A program made the translations under genes and the position numbers. Positions 52,854 through 63,958 of a stretch of DNA of 64,000 nt are shown here, one piece after another. Source of the DNA: Neodidymelliopsis sp. IMI 364377 (lineage: Eukaryota; Ascomycota; Dothideomycetes; Pleosporales; Didymellaceae); NCBI GenBank assembly GCA_027946375.1, contig JAPEUT010000117.1, positions 1 through 64,000 of the forward strand, written 5' to 3'. The notes under the pieces are model-generated. The model ran no database searches and had not been told where the DNA came from. It saw only the letters and a program-made list of their open reading frames with translations. Within the stretch, counting starts at the first letter, position 1; the number at the start of each line of letters is the position of its first letter.

Positions 52854-54772
52854 AAGTCTTTGTTGTCGGATGATGGTTACAGTAGTAGTAATGAGTTCTG
52901 GATCTTTATGACGGTGGATGAAGTTGATGTTTTTATACCCATAGTGCTTTGCGAATACGTGTTCGAGTTGATATCAAAATGAATACACACATGTGAAACT
53001 CTTCTTTCTTTGCAGCCGAGTTCTCTTTGTTTGAATGTGTTGATCTACACTATCGTTCAGTTTTGTAGAAACTCCGTCAGGGCTAGAATGTCCTACATGC
53101 CATAGTATAACTTAACCACCTGCCACAGCCAGTTTCTATCTTTGAATTTTTCAAACCAAGCTGTTCTCGACCTCTCTCCGTCTTACCGGTGGACTAGGGC
53201 GTAGTTGCACCGTCAAGATTACAGTATCAGTAGCAAGGAAAAGATTTGTCTCCGTTTTCATTAGCATCCCACGTTCTGGGACGAGGAGTGCGGGGTGTCT
53301 GATTCTGTTGTGCGGTATATTCTCAAGGTCAGAATGTTGGTATCGTGCTTTTCGTGGGAGTGATAAGTTGTCACCAAGAATAATCTCCTAGACAACCCGT
53401 GTTTTTCGAAAAGGGGGTTAGCGTCAATGTATTGTTAGGTTGTTCATCTACATAGATGTCTTTGAATAGCGTGTTGTATTGCTGAGTTCGAGTTTCTGGC
53501 TCGAGGGACATCCTCTCAGTAAATGCATTGACGTTACCTAGGTGTGTTTTCTCCACTGTGTTTATTCAGGTACAATGGATACAAATGCGTCTATCCGTGA
53601 TGCCTACACTACGTGGATCTAGAGCAAGCACTTCAGCGTCTCGAAAAAGGCTTAATGTACTTGACGTTGCAGATATTTGGCTAGGGTATGCATGCTTGAA
53701 CCTTCTCACTTACTCAAATAAAGAAAACTGCCGTGTACAGCTGAAGGGATGGGGATGGCGATGACTTTCCAGAAGACCGATCTGCTTTTCCGTGGCCAAC
53801 AAATTGTAGAATATCTTAGCAGTCGTTGGCGAGCGCAGGCTTGTTTTCTATGGTTCTAGAAGCGTTTCCTAAATAGCTGTATTGCCTAGACAGACATTCA
53901 TTGTCCATCACCACGCTGTAACGAGCTCGCACACAACACCCACCGTCTGAAGTGCGATGGCAATCATTCCACCCTGACAGTACTCAGAGGATATTGGGCA
54001 GCAATGCCCACTTGTTGCTTTTGCTGTGTACTTCATTCAAGCATCTATACTCGGTTAGTACCATCCAACGTTACTGGGCTGAGAACAGTGTGCAGATGTT
54101 TATCAAGCTAGGCATCGTTGGCGTGTAAACAGCTATGCACTGTCAAACCATAGACTGTGATTGGAGGCCAGAAAGCCTGGAAGGTGGGCAGTTCAGTGGA
54201 CTGCTAGTGTTTGGACTGGATTTTGTCAATCTTGACTGAAGGTGCGGGGGGCTGAGACATGACGCGAGCTATCGACTTTGGGCGTGCAATAGAAGGTTTC
54301 TGAGAAATTGGAGAGTGATGGATCCGGTCGAGTTTAGAAGGGTTGAATAGTGCTCAGTATGAAATAGGAAGAGTCGCAGTGGTACAGCACTGATCTTCAC
54401 ATCGTGTCGAATCTGCAGTATAACACCATCCTGCGTAGTAGCCCTGGTGTATGCAGAATCAAAGTGTCTCCATATGAGGTAGGCGTGAGCTGCTCTTCAG
54501 AATCATCTCACCACTCTACACGAGGTGTAGTTGAGCCCTAATGCACCAACTGTCAGTAATGCACTGCGTAACGGTAATAAGTGTATGTTAATTTGCACGG
54601 AAAGTCGCTAAATCTTCCAGTATTCTACAAGCTCCTCTAATCACAAAGGGCCTTCCCTGGGAATGCGTGACGCACAGGAGGCCGACCAGGCTCGACATGA
54701 CAGTCGATCATCTCCAGCTTGTGTTCGCGTCGTGGTGTATACAGCAATTTGGGGCCAGTCCCTATGCCTGGC
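52854..54772. other. Intergenic, 1919 bp
   Basis: Convergent region between the sugar transporter and VMA4. It is slightly AT-richer than the genes and has no frame longer than ~80 codons. An imperfect inverted repeat (CGTCAATGTATT at 53422 with AATGCATTGACG at 53522) is the only structure noted. No transposon remnant or RNA gene recognised. Confidence 0.5.
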
Positions 54773-55615
54773 TTAATCGCGGAATTTCCTGTTCTCGTTC
54801 TCGCCAAAGAGTGTGACCCTGATGGAGGGCAGGGCGTCAGACTCGAGAAGCCTCAGGCGCTCCTCAAGGGTGTTGTTGATGTCGATGCGTCCGCCGGTAC
54901 CGACGATGAAGGCGCCACCAGAACTGTGAGTTGTCAGTATACACGTAATTGAATGGAGAATGGTGACGTACGACTCAGATGGTAGAGGGTCGCTCTCATC
55001 AATTGTGATGGCAACATCCTTGTTCAACTTGCTCTTGTACTCGCTCTGTGCCTCCTCAATGGCCTTCTTTGTGAGGTCGTTGTCGGCCTTCCTGACCTTG
55101 ACCTGCAGCTTGTCCTCGTTCAGAGCGTAGGCGCCCTCGAGAATCAGGGCCTTCAGGATAGACTGGTACTTCTTCTTATCCTTGGACACGTCACCCAGCT
55201 TCTTCCCTGCATCCTCAAACAGGCGGTCGAGCAGCTCCTGGCGGGCGGACAGAATGCGTAATCTGCTCTTGTTGGAGACGGTGGAGCGTGTGATCTGCTG
55301 GGACATGCTGGCCTGCTTGAACTTCTTCTCGTAGGACGAGTCGATGGAGGCCGTCTCTTGACGCACGAGCTTCGACTTCTCGATTGCAAACTCCTCGTCG
55401 GCCTTGAGGCGAATCTCGTTGGCCTTCTCCATGGCCTCCTGGCGGATGAAGGCCGTCATCTTCTTGAGCTCGCCGGCGACCTGCCATGGGGGGAGTGGTT
55501 AGCTGGTGCTGTTGACGTAGGTTGGCGGGGAGCGCGCTGTGCAGGGCTGCAAGCTGCCGGGCGCCGGGCGAGGGCTGCCTACCTGGTCGTCGGAGAGGGC
55601 GTGTACTTGCGACAT
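54773..55615 (-). CDS. VMA4: V-type ATPase subunit E
   Basis: Exons 55615-55583, 55480-54972 and 54923-54773 (introns 102 and 48 bp); 230 aa, the standard length. Subunit E with G forms the peripheral stalk of the vacuolar proton pump. The family N-terminus is split by intron 1 (MSQVHALSDDQ|VAGELKKMTAFIRQEAMEKA). A long helix follows (EIRLKADEEFAIEKSKLV), then LSARQELLDRLFEDA. The C-terminal domain carries SSGGAFIVGTGGRIDINNTLEERL across the second junction and ends in NRKFRD. The start is fixed by the conserved first exon of 11 codons. It is divergent from the NIPA-type transporter gene. Confidence 0.94.
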
Positions 55616-56122
55616 GGCGGGCGGCGTGTGTGGGGCGTGTTCGTGGGGGTGCGAGGTGGTGCAGCGGCTGCTCTGGTGGGTGAGGTCGATGGTCGCAGCA
55701 GCTTGGAAGACGGCCCAAGCACGGAGCAACGATGATGCACTTGGGTGCACTGGAAGGGGCTAAGCCTTGGATTGAACGCGAACAGCGAAACCATGCATTG
55801 CAGTCGTTTCGAATGCATATTGGCCGTCCTTTTCTTAGACACGTATAAACCTCGCTACTTTGCTGCTTTGTTACTTGCTGTAATTGCTTCTGCTGTGCTT
55901 CTGCTGTGCTTCTGCTCAGGAGGCTAAACCTGCACATCGCCCACCTGCCTTCTGCTCCAGCGCCATCATCGCTCGGCTGACCCCCTGCAACGCCCTCTAC
56001 GGACCATCCAAACGTCACCGCCTGGAACACCAGCGCCTCTCGACACGACACACTCACAGCATGTACCCGCTGCCGAGGTAGCAGAGCCCGGCGCAGCGAC
56101 TGCAACCCTTCAACTCTATACA
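55616..56122. other. Divergent intergenic region, 507 bp
   Basis: Between the VMA4 and NIPA-type starts; presumably both promoters. It contains three tandem copies of GCTTCTGCTGT (55886-55918, the last degenerate). Confidence 0.5.
55886..55918. repeat. 11-bp tandem repeat, three copies
   Basis: GCTTCTGCTGT at 55886 and 55897 and GCTTCTGCTCA at 55908, in the VMA4/NIPA divergent promoter. A simple microsatellite-like expansion is most likely. Confidence 0.5.
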
Positions 56123-57926
56123 ATGGTGGAACTCTCGCCGGGCGCCAGCGTAGCTGTAGGTCCATCTCATGATGCATCCATCCATTCATCGTGTGTGATG
56201 CTATTGTATGCGCCGTGGGGCTCACCGTGCACAGCTTGGAGTAATCGTTGGCCTCCTGTCCACCTCCGTCCAAAGCGTCGGCCTGACGCTGCAGCGAAAG
56301 TCGCATCTGCTCGAGGAAGAGAAGGAAGACGACTATGACCGCCGCCCGCCCTACAAGCGCCGGCGCTGGCAGCTGGGCATGCTCATGTTCATAGTCGCCA
56401 ACGTCGTCGGCAGCACCATCCAGATCACCACCCTACCGCTGCCCGTACTGTCCACCTTGCAGGCGTCCGGCCTTGTCTTCAACTCGATATGCGCCTCCAT
56501 CATCCTGCACGAGCCCTTTACCCGCTACTCCTTCATCGGCACCATGCTCGTGGCCGTCGGCGCCCTCCTCATAGCCCTCTTTGGCGCCATCGCTGAACCC
56601 TCGCACAACCTCGACCAGCTGCTGGCACTGTTGGGCCGACACAACTTCATCATGTGGATGGTCGCAACCGGCGTCGTCGTTGTCTTCCTGCTTGTCGCCA
56701 ACTGGGTCCTCCAGCACATCTATCCCCGCGCAACTCCGCGTCTACGCCTAGTTCGAGGCATGTTCTACGGCTGCGTGAGCGGCATCCTCTCTGCCCACTC
56801 GCTGCTCATTGCAAAGAGCGCTGTCGAGCTGCTGGTACGCACCATCGTAGACCGCCACAACGAGTTTAATCGCTGGCAGTCTTGGATGATTCTCATAGGA
56901 CTGGTTGTCTTTGCCTTGACCCAACTATACTACATGCACTGTGGATTGAAGCTCGTCAGTACAAGCGTCTTGTATCCTCTCGTCTTCTGCGTGTACAACA
57001 TCATTGCCATCATCGACGGCCTCATCTACTTCCACCAGAGCGAACGACTATCCAGCTTACATGCCGGTCTCATCGCCCTAGGAACTGTTGTGCTGCTTGC
57101 AGGTGTGGTGTGCCTGAGTTGGAGGCTGGAAGAGAATGAAGAAGAGCCACTCTCACCAGTATCGACCAAGCACCCTGGACACGTACCGATGCCACAGTCC
57201 GCACTCGAGCCTGGCCTTGGTCTCCTAAACGCACATACCTTGGAAGAGCCAGACGCACCGCTAGACATTGAACAAGTACCACCTGGAGTCCACGGCTCTG
57301 CTGCCGAGCAGGCCAAGCGCAAACACGTCGACGAAAGAACGCCACTGCTTGCACGCTCCCCAACAGGACCTGCATACACCGTAACATCTCGGCCGAAGAA
57401 GAGCCCAGCATTAGACTCAAACACCCGTAGCCCAAGGCCAAGCCCAAGACCTCCGCGAAGACGAAGAATGACAATATCTGAGGAGACCAACGAGATATGG
57501 GATGAGCTGAACGACAGGGATTCATTGCCATCACCCATCCGCCGATCCGTCGAGTCAGATCGCAGGCCACGCGCAGGCACACTTCCTCGACAGAGGCAAA
57601 ACACACAGTCAGCTTGGCTAGACCAAATGCGTAGACGCTCTTGGTTCGATGGCATCAGTGCAGGCTCACAACGAAGTCGCAGTGCATCACAGGGCAAAAA
57701 GCGTGCAGACAGCTCATCTGCACTGCTCGACCACCCCGATCCAGATGACGATGATCACTCTGATTCAGATCTTGTAGCACATAGAAGTGGCACATGGGGC
57801 TTTGGGGGAGGTACACGAAGCACTCATGACGGACCCGGCGATTGGCTGAAGCTGAGATGGTGGCGGAAGCGACTACAAGGGGAGACAGACGACGAGCGTG
57901 AAGATGTGGGCAATAGAGGTGTATGA
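56123..57926 (+). CDS. NIPA-type magnesium transporter (DUF803)
   Basis: Exons 56123-56155 and 56235-57926 (intron 79 bp, donor GTAGGT); 574 aa. The first exon encodes only MVELSPGASVA, joining to LGVIVGLLSTSVQSVGLTLQRKSH, the NIPA opening helix. About nine membrane segments occupy residues ~10-330, with motifs STLQASGLVFNSICASIILHEPFT, SAHSLLIAKSAVELL and PLVFCVYNIIAIIDGLIYF. The remaining ~240 residues are a hydrophilic Ser/Arg/Pro-rich cytosolic tail with possible phosphosites and an acidic cluster. NIPA proteins are Mg2+ carriers in animals; in fungi the substrate is mostly unproven. The long tail is a feature of filamentous-fungal members. Confidence 0.88.
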
Positions 57927-58107
57927 TATCTAGATACGACCCAAGAATTTGAACAAACGAATTACGCATGTTATTAAGGACTTGTAGTCTTCTCTGCTAA
58001 TGTTCGGGGTAAACCGTGCGTTTAATGATCGCCGTTGCACTTGCCTCCCCATGAACTAGCGTGTGTGGGGGCGTCCACCGCGGCGCACCGAACATCTCCT
58101 GCATCAT

Positions 58108-60126
58108 ATGCATGCACTTGACATGGAAGTCGACACGGCGCCGTTAGACAAAGCTTCGGTCTTTTCAGATACGGTTGACGAGACTTCGATCCGCCTGCTT
58201 CGCTTATCACGGTCGGAAGATGGCGTCTATACTGGCAAACTGCAAAAGTATCTGCTCGCCAATGCACCACACTTCTACACAGCCAGTTACGTGTGGGGCG
58301 AGCGCAAGCACACATGTACTGCTATCAACCTGAAAACAGGTTCACTGCCAGTTCTTGACAGCCTGGCTCCGTTTCTGCACATGATAACGCAACATAGTGA
58401 TTTCCAACCTACAGATTGGTGGTGGATCGACTCGTTGTGCATCAACTTGCAAGATGGGCAGGAGCGAGAAAAGCAAGTGCGCATCATGGCAGACATCTAC
58501 AAGCGAGCCAGAAGAGCAATTGTCTGGCTTGGGGAGGAAAAGGAAGACGACAGCGATTGCACCGGCGCGGTTGAGTTCTTACACTACCTTTCCAGCATGC
58601 AGATTGCGTTCAATGGAGATGATCATGCTATGCGTAGCAACCTCGAGAACCCAGACTTCGCCGAAAAGTGTGCTGCTGTGAGCAGTCTTCTCGCCCGACC
58701 CTGGTGGACGCGAGTCTGGACACTGCAAGAATTCGTTCTACCCAAAGAAGCAAAGCTGTATTGTGGTGCGGCAAGCATCAGCCGCGGAAGATTCAAGAGC
58801 GCCATCTACAGCATCTTCCTTTGCAGTACAATAAGTAACGATTTCGAGCACGAGCTCGTTCCTCGCAGGCTATTCGATGGAGCTTTTAATCGCCGTCGCA
58901 TACACCAATGGCACACCAAACCAGCATCAATTGGCATCAACCTCATCGCTATCATGGCATATCTCGGTAATCACTCTGCTACTGACAGCAGAGACCGCAT
59001 ATATTCTGTGCTTGGTTTGATTACAGAACAAGACCGCGACCTCATTGGGCCTGCCGAATACTCCACCAACACAGAGCAACAATTTGCGAAGCTTGTTCAA
59101 TCTTTTTGGAACACCCATGCATCTTTGGACATTATCTGCTTCATGCATCTCTTCAGTCGGGATGCTGCCGCCATAGATCCAGGGCCAGAAAACGCAGTGC
59201 CCACCTGGGCTCCGGACTGGCGTATTACGATTGATTTCGCGTCTCCCGTGCCGTTGTTGGCTAGCCAAAGTGCAAGTGAACACATTGGAAATTTCAGACC
59301 TCTTCGATCAACGAGATGGAAGGCTGTTTATGATGCGCCTGGATCGCAACTGAGAAAGAAAGCAGATGTGCAATTCTCTGAAGATCTGACACAACTTTCC
59401 TGTAACGGCGTCCTACTGGATACTATACATGGACTTGGTGGATTGGATATCCAAGAGTTGCGATGTCAAAGCTTCGTCTGTAGCGAGTCAGGTCATACTT
59501 TGCATCAGTTCGAGAGTGATCAGCGTAGCGCCCCACGAGCCGCAATGCAGGCCATGGACTGGCTCGAAGCTATCGCGAGGTCGCTTGTCATCGATCGACG
59601 GGACAAGTACTTATGCTTTCAGGCACCAGTAGATTACATCACCGACTTCCTTTTCCTCTGTCATGCCTGCATCGATGGAGATCCGGTCGACTGGAGTTTC
59701 TCAACGTGGTTCGAACACAATCGACAGTTGAAGTTTGGCACCAAGACGTTACGAGCGCTTGTTGAAGAAGTGGCCTCTAAGCTTTCATCACCGCCACCAA
59801 CCCTGCATCGACCCTCATCCCATCCACTACATCGCATGAACGACAAAGTTGACACATTCCTTTCGCGGTTCCATGACACAGTACGAAAGAAGGCTCGTCG
59901 CCTGATGGTCACAGAAGAAGGATGTGTTGGTATGGCCCCTTGTCGTGCGAGGCCTGGCGATGTCCTCGCCATCCTGTATGGTTGCAGTATCCCACTCGTA
60001 CTGAGAAGTGCCGGAGATGCGTGGTCCGTAATTGGAGAGGGCTATGCAAACGGCTATATGAATGGAGAGATATTGACTATGATCAAGAAGGGCAAGAAAA
60101 ACACTCATCGACTTCGACTAGTTTGA
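58108..60126 (+). CDS. HET-domain protein (heterokaryon incompatibility type)
   Basis: Single exon, 672 aa from the first in-frame ATG at 58108; the frame is open further upstream but without an ATG. The HET domain spans about residues 45-200: FYTASYVWGE, TDWWWIDSLCINLQDGQEREKQV, MADIYKRARRAIVWLGEE, and further on RPWWTRVWTLQEFVLPKEA. The rest (RDRIYSVLGLI, TWAPDW) is the common extension of this large family. The C-terminal part includes CVGMAPCRARPGDVLAIL, the usual end motif. HET proteins are abundant in Pezizomycotina. A few trigger non-self recognition and cell death; most are uncharacterised. No NLR/STAND partner gene is in the window. Confidence 0.92.
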   Translation: MHALDMEVDTAPLDKASVFSDTVDETSIRLLRLSRSEDGVYTGKLQKYLLANAPHFYTASYVWGERKHTCTAINLKTGSLPVLDSLAPFLHMITQHSDFQPTDWWWIDSLCINLQDGQEREKQVRIMADIYKRARRAIVWLGEEKEDDSDCTGAVEFLHYLSSMQIAFNGDDHAMRSNLENPDFAEKCAAVSSLLARPWWTRVWTLQEFVLPKEAKLYCGAASISRGRFKSAIYSIFLCSTISNDFEHELVPRRLFDGAFNRRRIHQWHTKPASIGINLIAIMAYLGNHSATDSRDRIYSVLGLITEQDRDLIGPAEYSTNTEQQFAKLVQSFWNTHASLDIICFMHLFSRDAAAIDPGPENAVPTWAPDWRITIDFASPVPLLASQSASEHIGNFRPLRSTRWKAVYDAPGSQLRKKADVQFSEDLTQLSCNGVLLDTIHGLGGLDIQELRCQSFVCSESGHTLHQFESDQRSAPRAAMQAMDWLEAIARSLVIDRRDKYLCFQAPVDYITDFLFLCHACIDGDPVDWSFSTWFEHNRQLKFGTKTLRALVEEVASKLSSPPPTLHRPSSHPLHRMNDKVDTFLSRFHDTVRKKARRLMVTEEGCVGMAPCRARPGDVLAILYGCSIPLVLRSAGDAWSVIGEGYANGYMNGEILTMIKKGKKNTHRLRLV

Positions 60127-60220
60127 TGATAGTAAGAACCTACCATCAGCAACTGGTTGGCTATTCTATCAACTATCTCAGACCAACAGCATAAGCCACA
60201 CATGAGATTGGTTAAGCTTC

Positions 60221-61540
60221 CTACACAGCGACCGCCTTTTTCGGACCGATGCTGAAGATATCCACTTCCCGGTCGTGTACCCAAAGACCGTGGCTTATAG
60301 TCAGACTGGTCCACCTCTGTAAACTCGTTCCCACTGCAAGCGCGGTCCAAAGATACCCTAATAAACGCCAGAACACGGTGTCTTTCAACCCACATCTCTT
60401 GCCGAGCTCTACCACGTGGTCCTCGGCAAGGATGATGACTGCCTGATAGAGGAACACTCTTATTGCTTCATCATCTTGGAAAGATCCCAGAGTTAGCACC
60501 GAACCGCCGGCATGTACGATACCCGAGATACCGAATGCAACGAAAAGCTGCAGATATTTTGATGCGAAAGAGCCTTTGCGTAGTTGTAGTAAATCACGCG
60601 TAAGATAGAGCCCTGGCGCAGAGCAAATCCGCCGCATTTGTTGATGCCAGACGATTCTCCGCAATGTTAGCTGTGTATTCAACGTAAAGACGAGGATGTA
60701 CTCACGACCATGCCCTCCTCACTGTGTATGCTTCCTTCAAGTCATTGAACATACTCGGACAATCTGTCGGCGTTCGCAATCCTGTTGCCACGCAAAAGAT
60801 GCCATACATAGCGTTGGCCCATTCCAGACCAATGTAAGTCAGTGCGATATACACCCACGTAAGCTTGAAGCGATGCCAAAACGTGTACCCATCGAAGGAA
60901 ACTACAGGATCGAGATGCACGATATCCACCCAAGTACCGTGTGGAGTTGAGGCCGTGTACGAATACACCAAGTCCTTTAGGACATAGAACAGCCCTGCAC
61001 GAAGGACTTTGCGAGCAACAAATCTCCTATGAAAGATTAGTCTCGGAAACACCGCACCGCACAACAGACTCACCAGCGCGAATACCCAACATGCACTTCC
61101 ACAGGCACATTCTTAACCTCACACGACCACCCCACATACCGATTGCCAACTCCCGTCCCACTAGCCGTAAGTCTCACTGCCCACCACAGCCGGCTCCAGA
61201 AACCCGACGGCGCACCCTGTCCCTCCTGCACCTTGGACACATCCCCACGTCTATCCACCTTCACCCACCCCTCCCTATCCGGCCTCTGCAACACCACCCA
61301 ATCCACCCACGTAGCCAACGTCACCATAACAACCATGTTCAATGCATAGTGCATCCCCCAATTCGGCCCCCATTCTCTGTACAAGCTCTGCGCCGTCAAG
61401 ATGCCAAGGACGGGCACGCTGAAAGCGAATTGCGCGAGGCGGTGCGAGGGGCCGATAGCGAGAGTAAGGCAGTTGGTTAGGAGGAGGAGAGGAATTTGGA
61501 AGCTGATGAAGAGGGGTGGGAGTCGTAATTGTGAAGACAT
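60221..61540 (-). CDS. Wax-synthase-like membrane-bound O-acyltransferase
   Basis: Exons 61540-61074, 61026-60706 and 60656-60221 (introns 47 and 49 bp); 407 aa. It has about eight hydrophobic segments. The wax synthase signature is formed at the last junction (RRAWS|IVWHQQMRR, matching the family RxFWxxxWHQ), and a probable catalytic His is in the segment SGIVHAGGSVL. The central part has PSMFNDLKEAYTVR. The family transfers acyl groups to hydroxyls and appears in wax, terpenoid and secondary-metabolite acetylation in fungi. No other biosynthetic gene lies beside it here, so the substrate is unknown. The ATG at 61540 was chosen because the sequence becomes hydrophobic right after it; an upstream in-frame extension reads like 5' UTR. 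Confidence 0.85.
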
Positions 61541-62115
61541 GATTCGTGTGATATCGTCTTCGAACCAGCCTGCCAAAAATCCCGTCTTTGAAGAGAGTGA
61601 AAAACAGAGGAATAGGGAAGTATAAACGACAAATACAGAAAAACAAAAACCGCAATACCTCTCATATATATATCTGCTTTCCCCTGAACCCTCACATTTT
61701 CCCCGTCCTCGTTCTTCGAGCGAGGTAGGCTCCACACCAAATGAGATAATCGCCCCACTCTGTTACACCTGCTACCCATGTGCGGCTCCTGCGCCCCACT
61801 TACCCAATCAGCGCGCCGTCTGTACGTGCCTGGAGTGTCGTACAGGGTGAGAGGTTAGTGGTCAATGGGGTATTGTTTGTGAGTAGGCTGGGCTGAGGAT
61901 GATTGTGTCGAGTCGAGTCGTACGGCGGGGCTTCGGTTTGGTTTGTGCGACGTTTGTTAGTGATTGCAATGCGGATTTCTCTGTCTGGATTGGCTAGGAA
62001 AGGGGAAGGCAGTAGTGGACAGCTATCATTTAGCGTATGGTTGTAGGATAGGTCGTAACGTCTTCATATTTCATGCGCTCGGCATGCAACTCTACTACAT
62101 CCGACATCATCGCGC
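61541..62115. other. Intergenic, 575 bp
   Basis: Upstream region of the acyltransferase gene and 3' flank of CHS5. Contains TATATATATCTG near 61665. Nothing else recognised. Confidence 0.5.
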
Positions 62116-63465
62116 TCACAACGCCACCTCCTGGAAGCTCGCGCCATCGTCTCCATCCTCGTCATCCTCAACCGTGGGCTTCGGTCTGCTGGGCAATCCA
62201 GCCTCCAGTTCCTTCACGTCACCGCCTGCAGGCTGCTCGTCCTCTGAATCCACTTCCTCTTCGTCCGCTTTCCCTGGCTGTGGCTTCAGGTCCTCAGGTT
62301 TGGCTTTCTGCTCGTCCTGTTCTGGCTGCGTTTTGGGCTCGGGCGCGGGTGATATGCTTCGCGAGCTGCGGTCGCTGGCGTCGTCTTTGGGAGGTGGAGG
62401 AGGGGGTGCTGCGCTGTCGGAGTCGCGTTCGCGTGTAGGTCTTTCGGGAGTGGGTGGTGTAACTTCTGTTCGTGGGCTTTGAACTGGGCTTCTGATTTGT
62501 GGTTGTTGCGGCTGAGCCTGCTGTGGTATTGGTTGTTGTGATTGTTGTTGTGGCTGCTGCTGTTGGGGTTGCTGTGGCTGTGGTGCTCCTCCTTGACCAA
62601 CTGTTCGTAACCGCGGGTCGGCATTCAGATAGTAGCCCCTTACACCCACGATTCTGCCGTCCCTTTCACAGCCAATGACCCAGTCTGGCACTACAACGGG
62701 GATGTTGTTCTCCACTGCCTTCTCCCATGCTGGACCCCGCCCCTCGGTGCAGACGAAATGTGTGGTGTCGATGCGGACAGTGTCTGCGATCTTGGCGCCA
62801 ATTCGCTCCACAGAGCGCTGCAGCGACTCACGGAGAGCAGAGGGCATGTGACCGGGTGTTATTGTGATACCAGACAGGTCTGTCATCTTGTGCGTCTGGA
62901 CCGTGAGCTTCTCGCTACTGAAGGTACCGGCGCTGGTCTTGAGCACGAGATGGAAGACGTATTCAGTGTCGACGCCCAAGCCACTCAGCTTCGTGCTGTG
63001 CACCTCCTTGGGATTGGGGATAGTGCCCGCCTTGTTGCCATTGCGGTACAGGGTAAGACTGCGCAACTCGGCGGTCGCAACATCTATGGGGTCCCACTCG
63101 AGGACGACCGAGGTCTGGGTAGCGTTGCGGCAGCGAAGGAGGGGTGCCGAGGGTGTGCTCTGGCCAAAGGTGCGGAATATCTCAGACTGGAGCTCGTAGA
63201 AGGCAGTCGCAGCGTCTGTCTCGGCCTTGATGTTGCGCGCAACGTCAATGTCGACTATGCTCCCGGAAGAAATGTCTGGCGGCAGCAGGATGGACGGGAA
63301 CTCGATCTGCGCCTAGAGTCAGCTACTGTACCGGTGAATTGCAGGGATGCGCCTGTGCAGATGGGAGCTGCTGGGAGGCATGGGCACGCGTACGAGGCGC
63401 TTGTCTTCGGTCAGAAGCACGGCAACACCAGCGTCGACCTTGCCTACGGTCAGGGAGACAAGCAT
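62116..63465 (-). CDS. CHS5: Chs5 exomer scaffold (FN3-BRCT protein)
   Basis: Exons 63465-63394 and 63312-62116 (intron 81 bp); 422 aa. Chs5 dimerises as the scaffold of exomer, the trans-Golgi adaptor that carries chitin synthase and other cargo to the cell surface. The first exon gives MLVSLTVGKVDAGVAVLLTE, the Chs5 dimerisation strand-helix, joining to AQIEFPSILLPPDISSGS. An FN3 domain follows (PLLRCRNATQTSVVLEWDP ... YVFHLVLKTSAGTF). Next comes a BRCT domain (LSGITITPGHMP ... HFVCTEGRGPAWEKAVEN, VVVPDWVIGCERDG). The tail is low complexity: Gln/Pro repeats (about residues 245-285), then Glu/Asp/Lys-rich. The short first exon is needed for the conserved N-terminus. Confidence 0.93.
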
Positions 63466-63958
63466 TGCGCGTTGAATTGGGTATATGAGGTTGTGTTGAG
63501 ACGACGTATGTTGCTGCCCTGGCAATAGCTCGATGCCGTTGCCCTGCATGGCGGGCCGAAGTTCTACCGTGACTACCATCGTACCACCATCCATCAGGCA
63601 GCTACGACTCTTAACCCTCAACATCCTTTCCTCTCCAAAAATTCAGCATGCCACGTAGTGCCACACAGAGAGCTACCCGTCGCTGGAAGCGCCAGCTGAG
63701 GCCCAAATTTCCTCTGCAAAGGCTTCCAAACGAGCTGCAATTGCTTGTCAGCGCCACCCCTCGCAATTGACTTTCCAGGCTGACATCTGCCAGATATTAT
63801 ATAAGTGCGACCTCGTATCAGCTGGCAGGCTCCTCCACGTGGATTCTCACCTTCGAGGTTTGTTCGCTCAGTATCCAGGATCCTCTCTGCCAGCGCTTTT
63901 TGCGCAACAACCTGGCCCTGTTGTAGCATTGTTGCAAGTGGTCCTAGACACGCAGACC
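63466..63958. promoter_or_regulatory. Divergent promoter, CHS5 and next gene, with TATA box
   Basis: 493 bp between CHS5 and the plus-strand start at 63959. TATATAA at 63798-63804 lies 155 bp before the first downstream ATG. Open frames here (a 103-codon minus-strand frame at 63618-63929) look like chance. Confidence 0.45.

Noticed and set aside
53422..53533. Imperfect inverted repeat in the VMA4/transporter intergenic region, considered as a transposon end or RNA hairpin
   Set aside because: Arms are only ~12 bp with a mismatch and an 88-bp loop. No target-site duplication, transposase frame or RNA motif is present.
61964..62482. 172-codon plus-strand Ser-rich frame
   Set aside because: Antisense to the low-complexity tail of CHS5; the Ser/Gly runs are complements of the CHS5 Glu/Pro codons.
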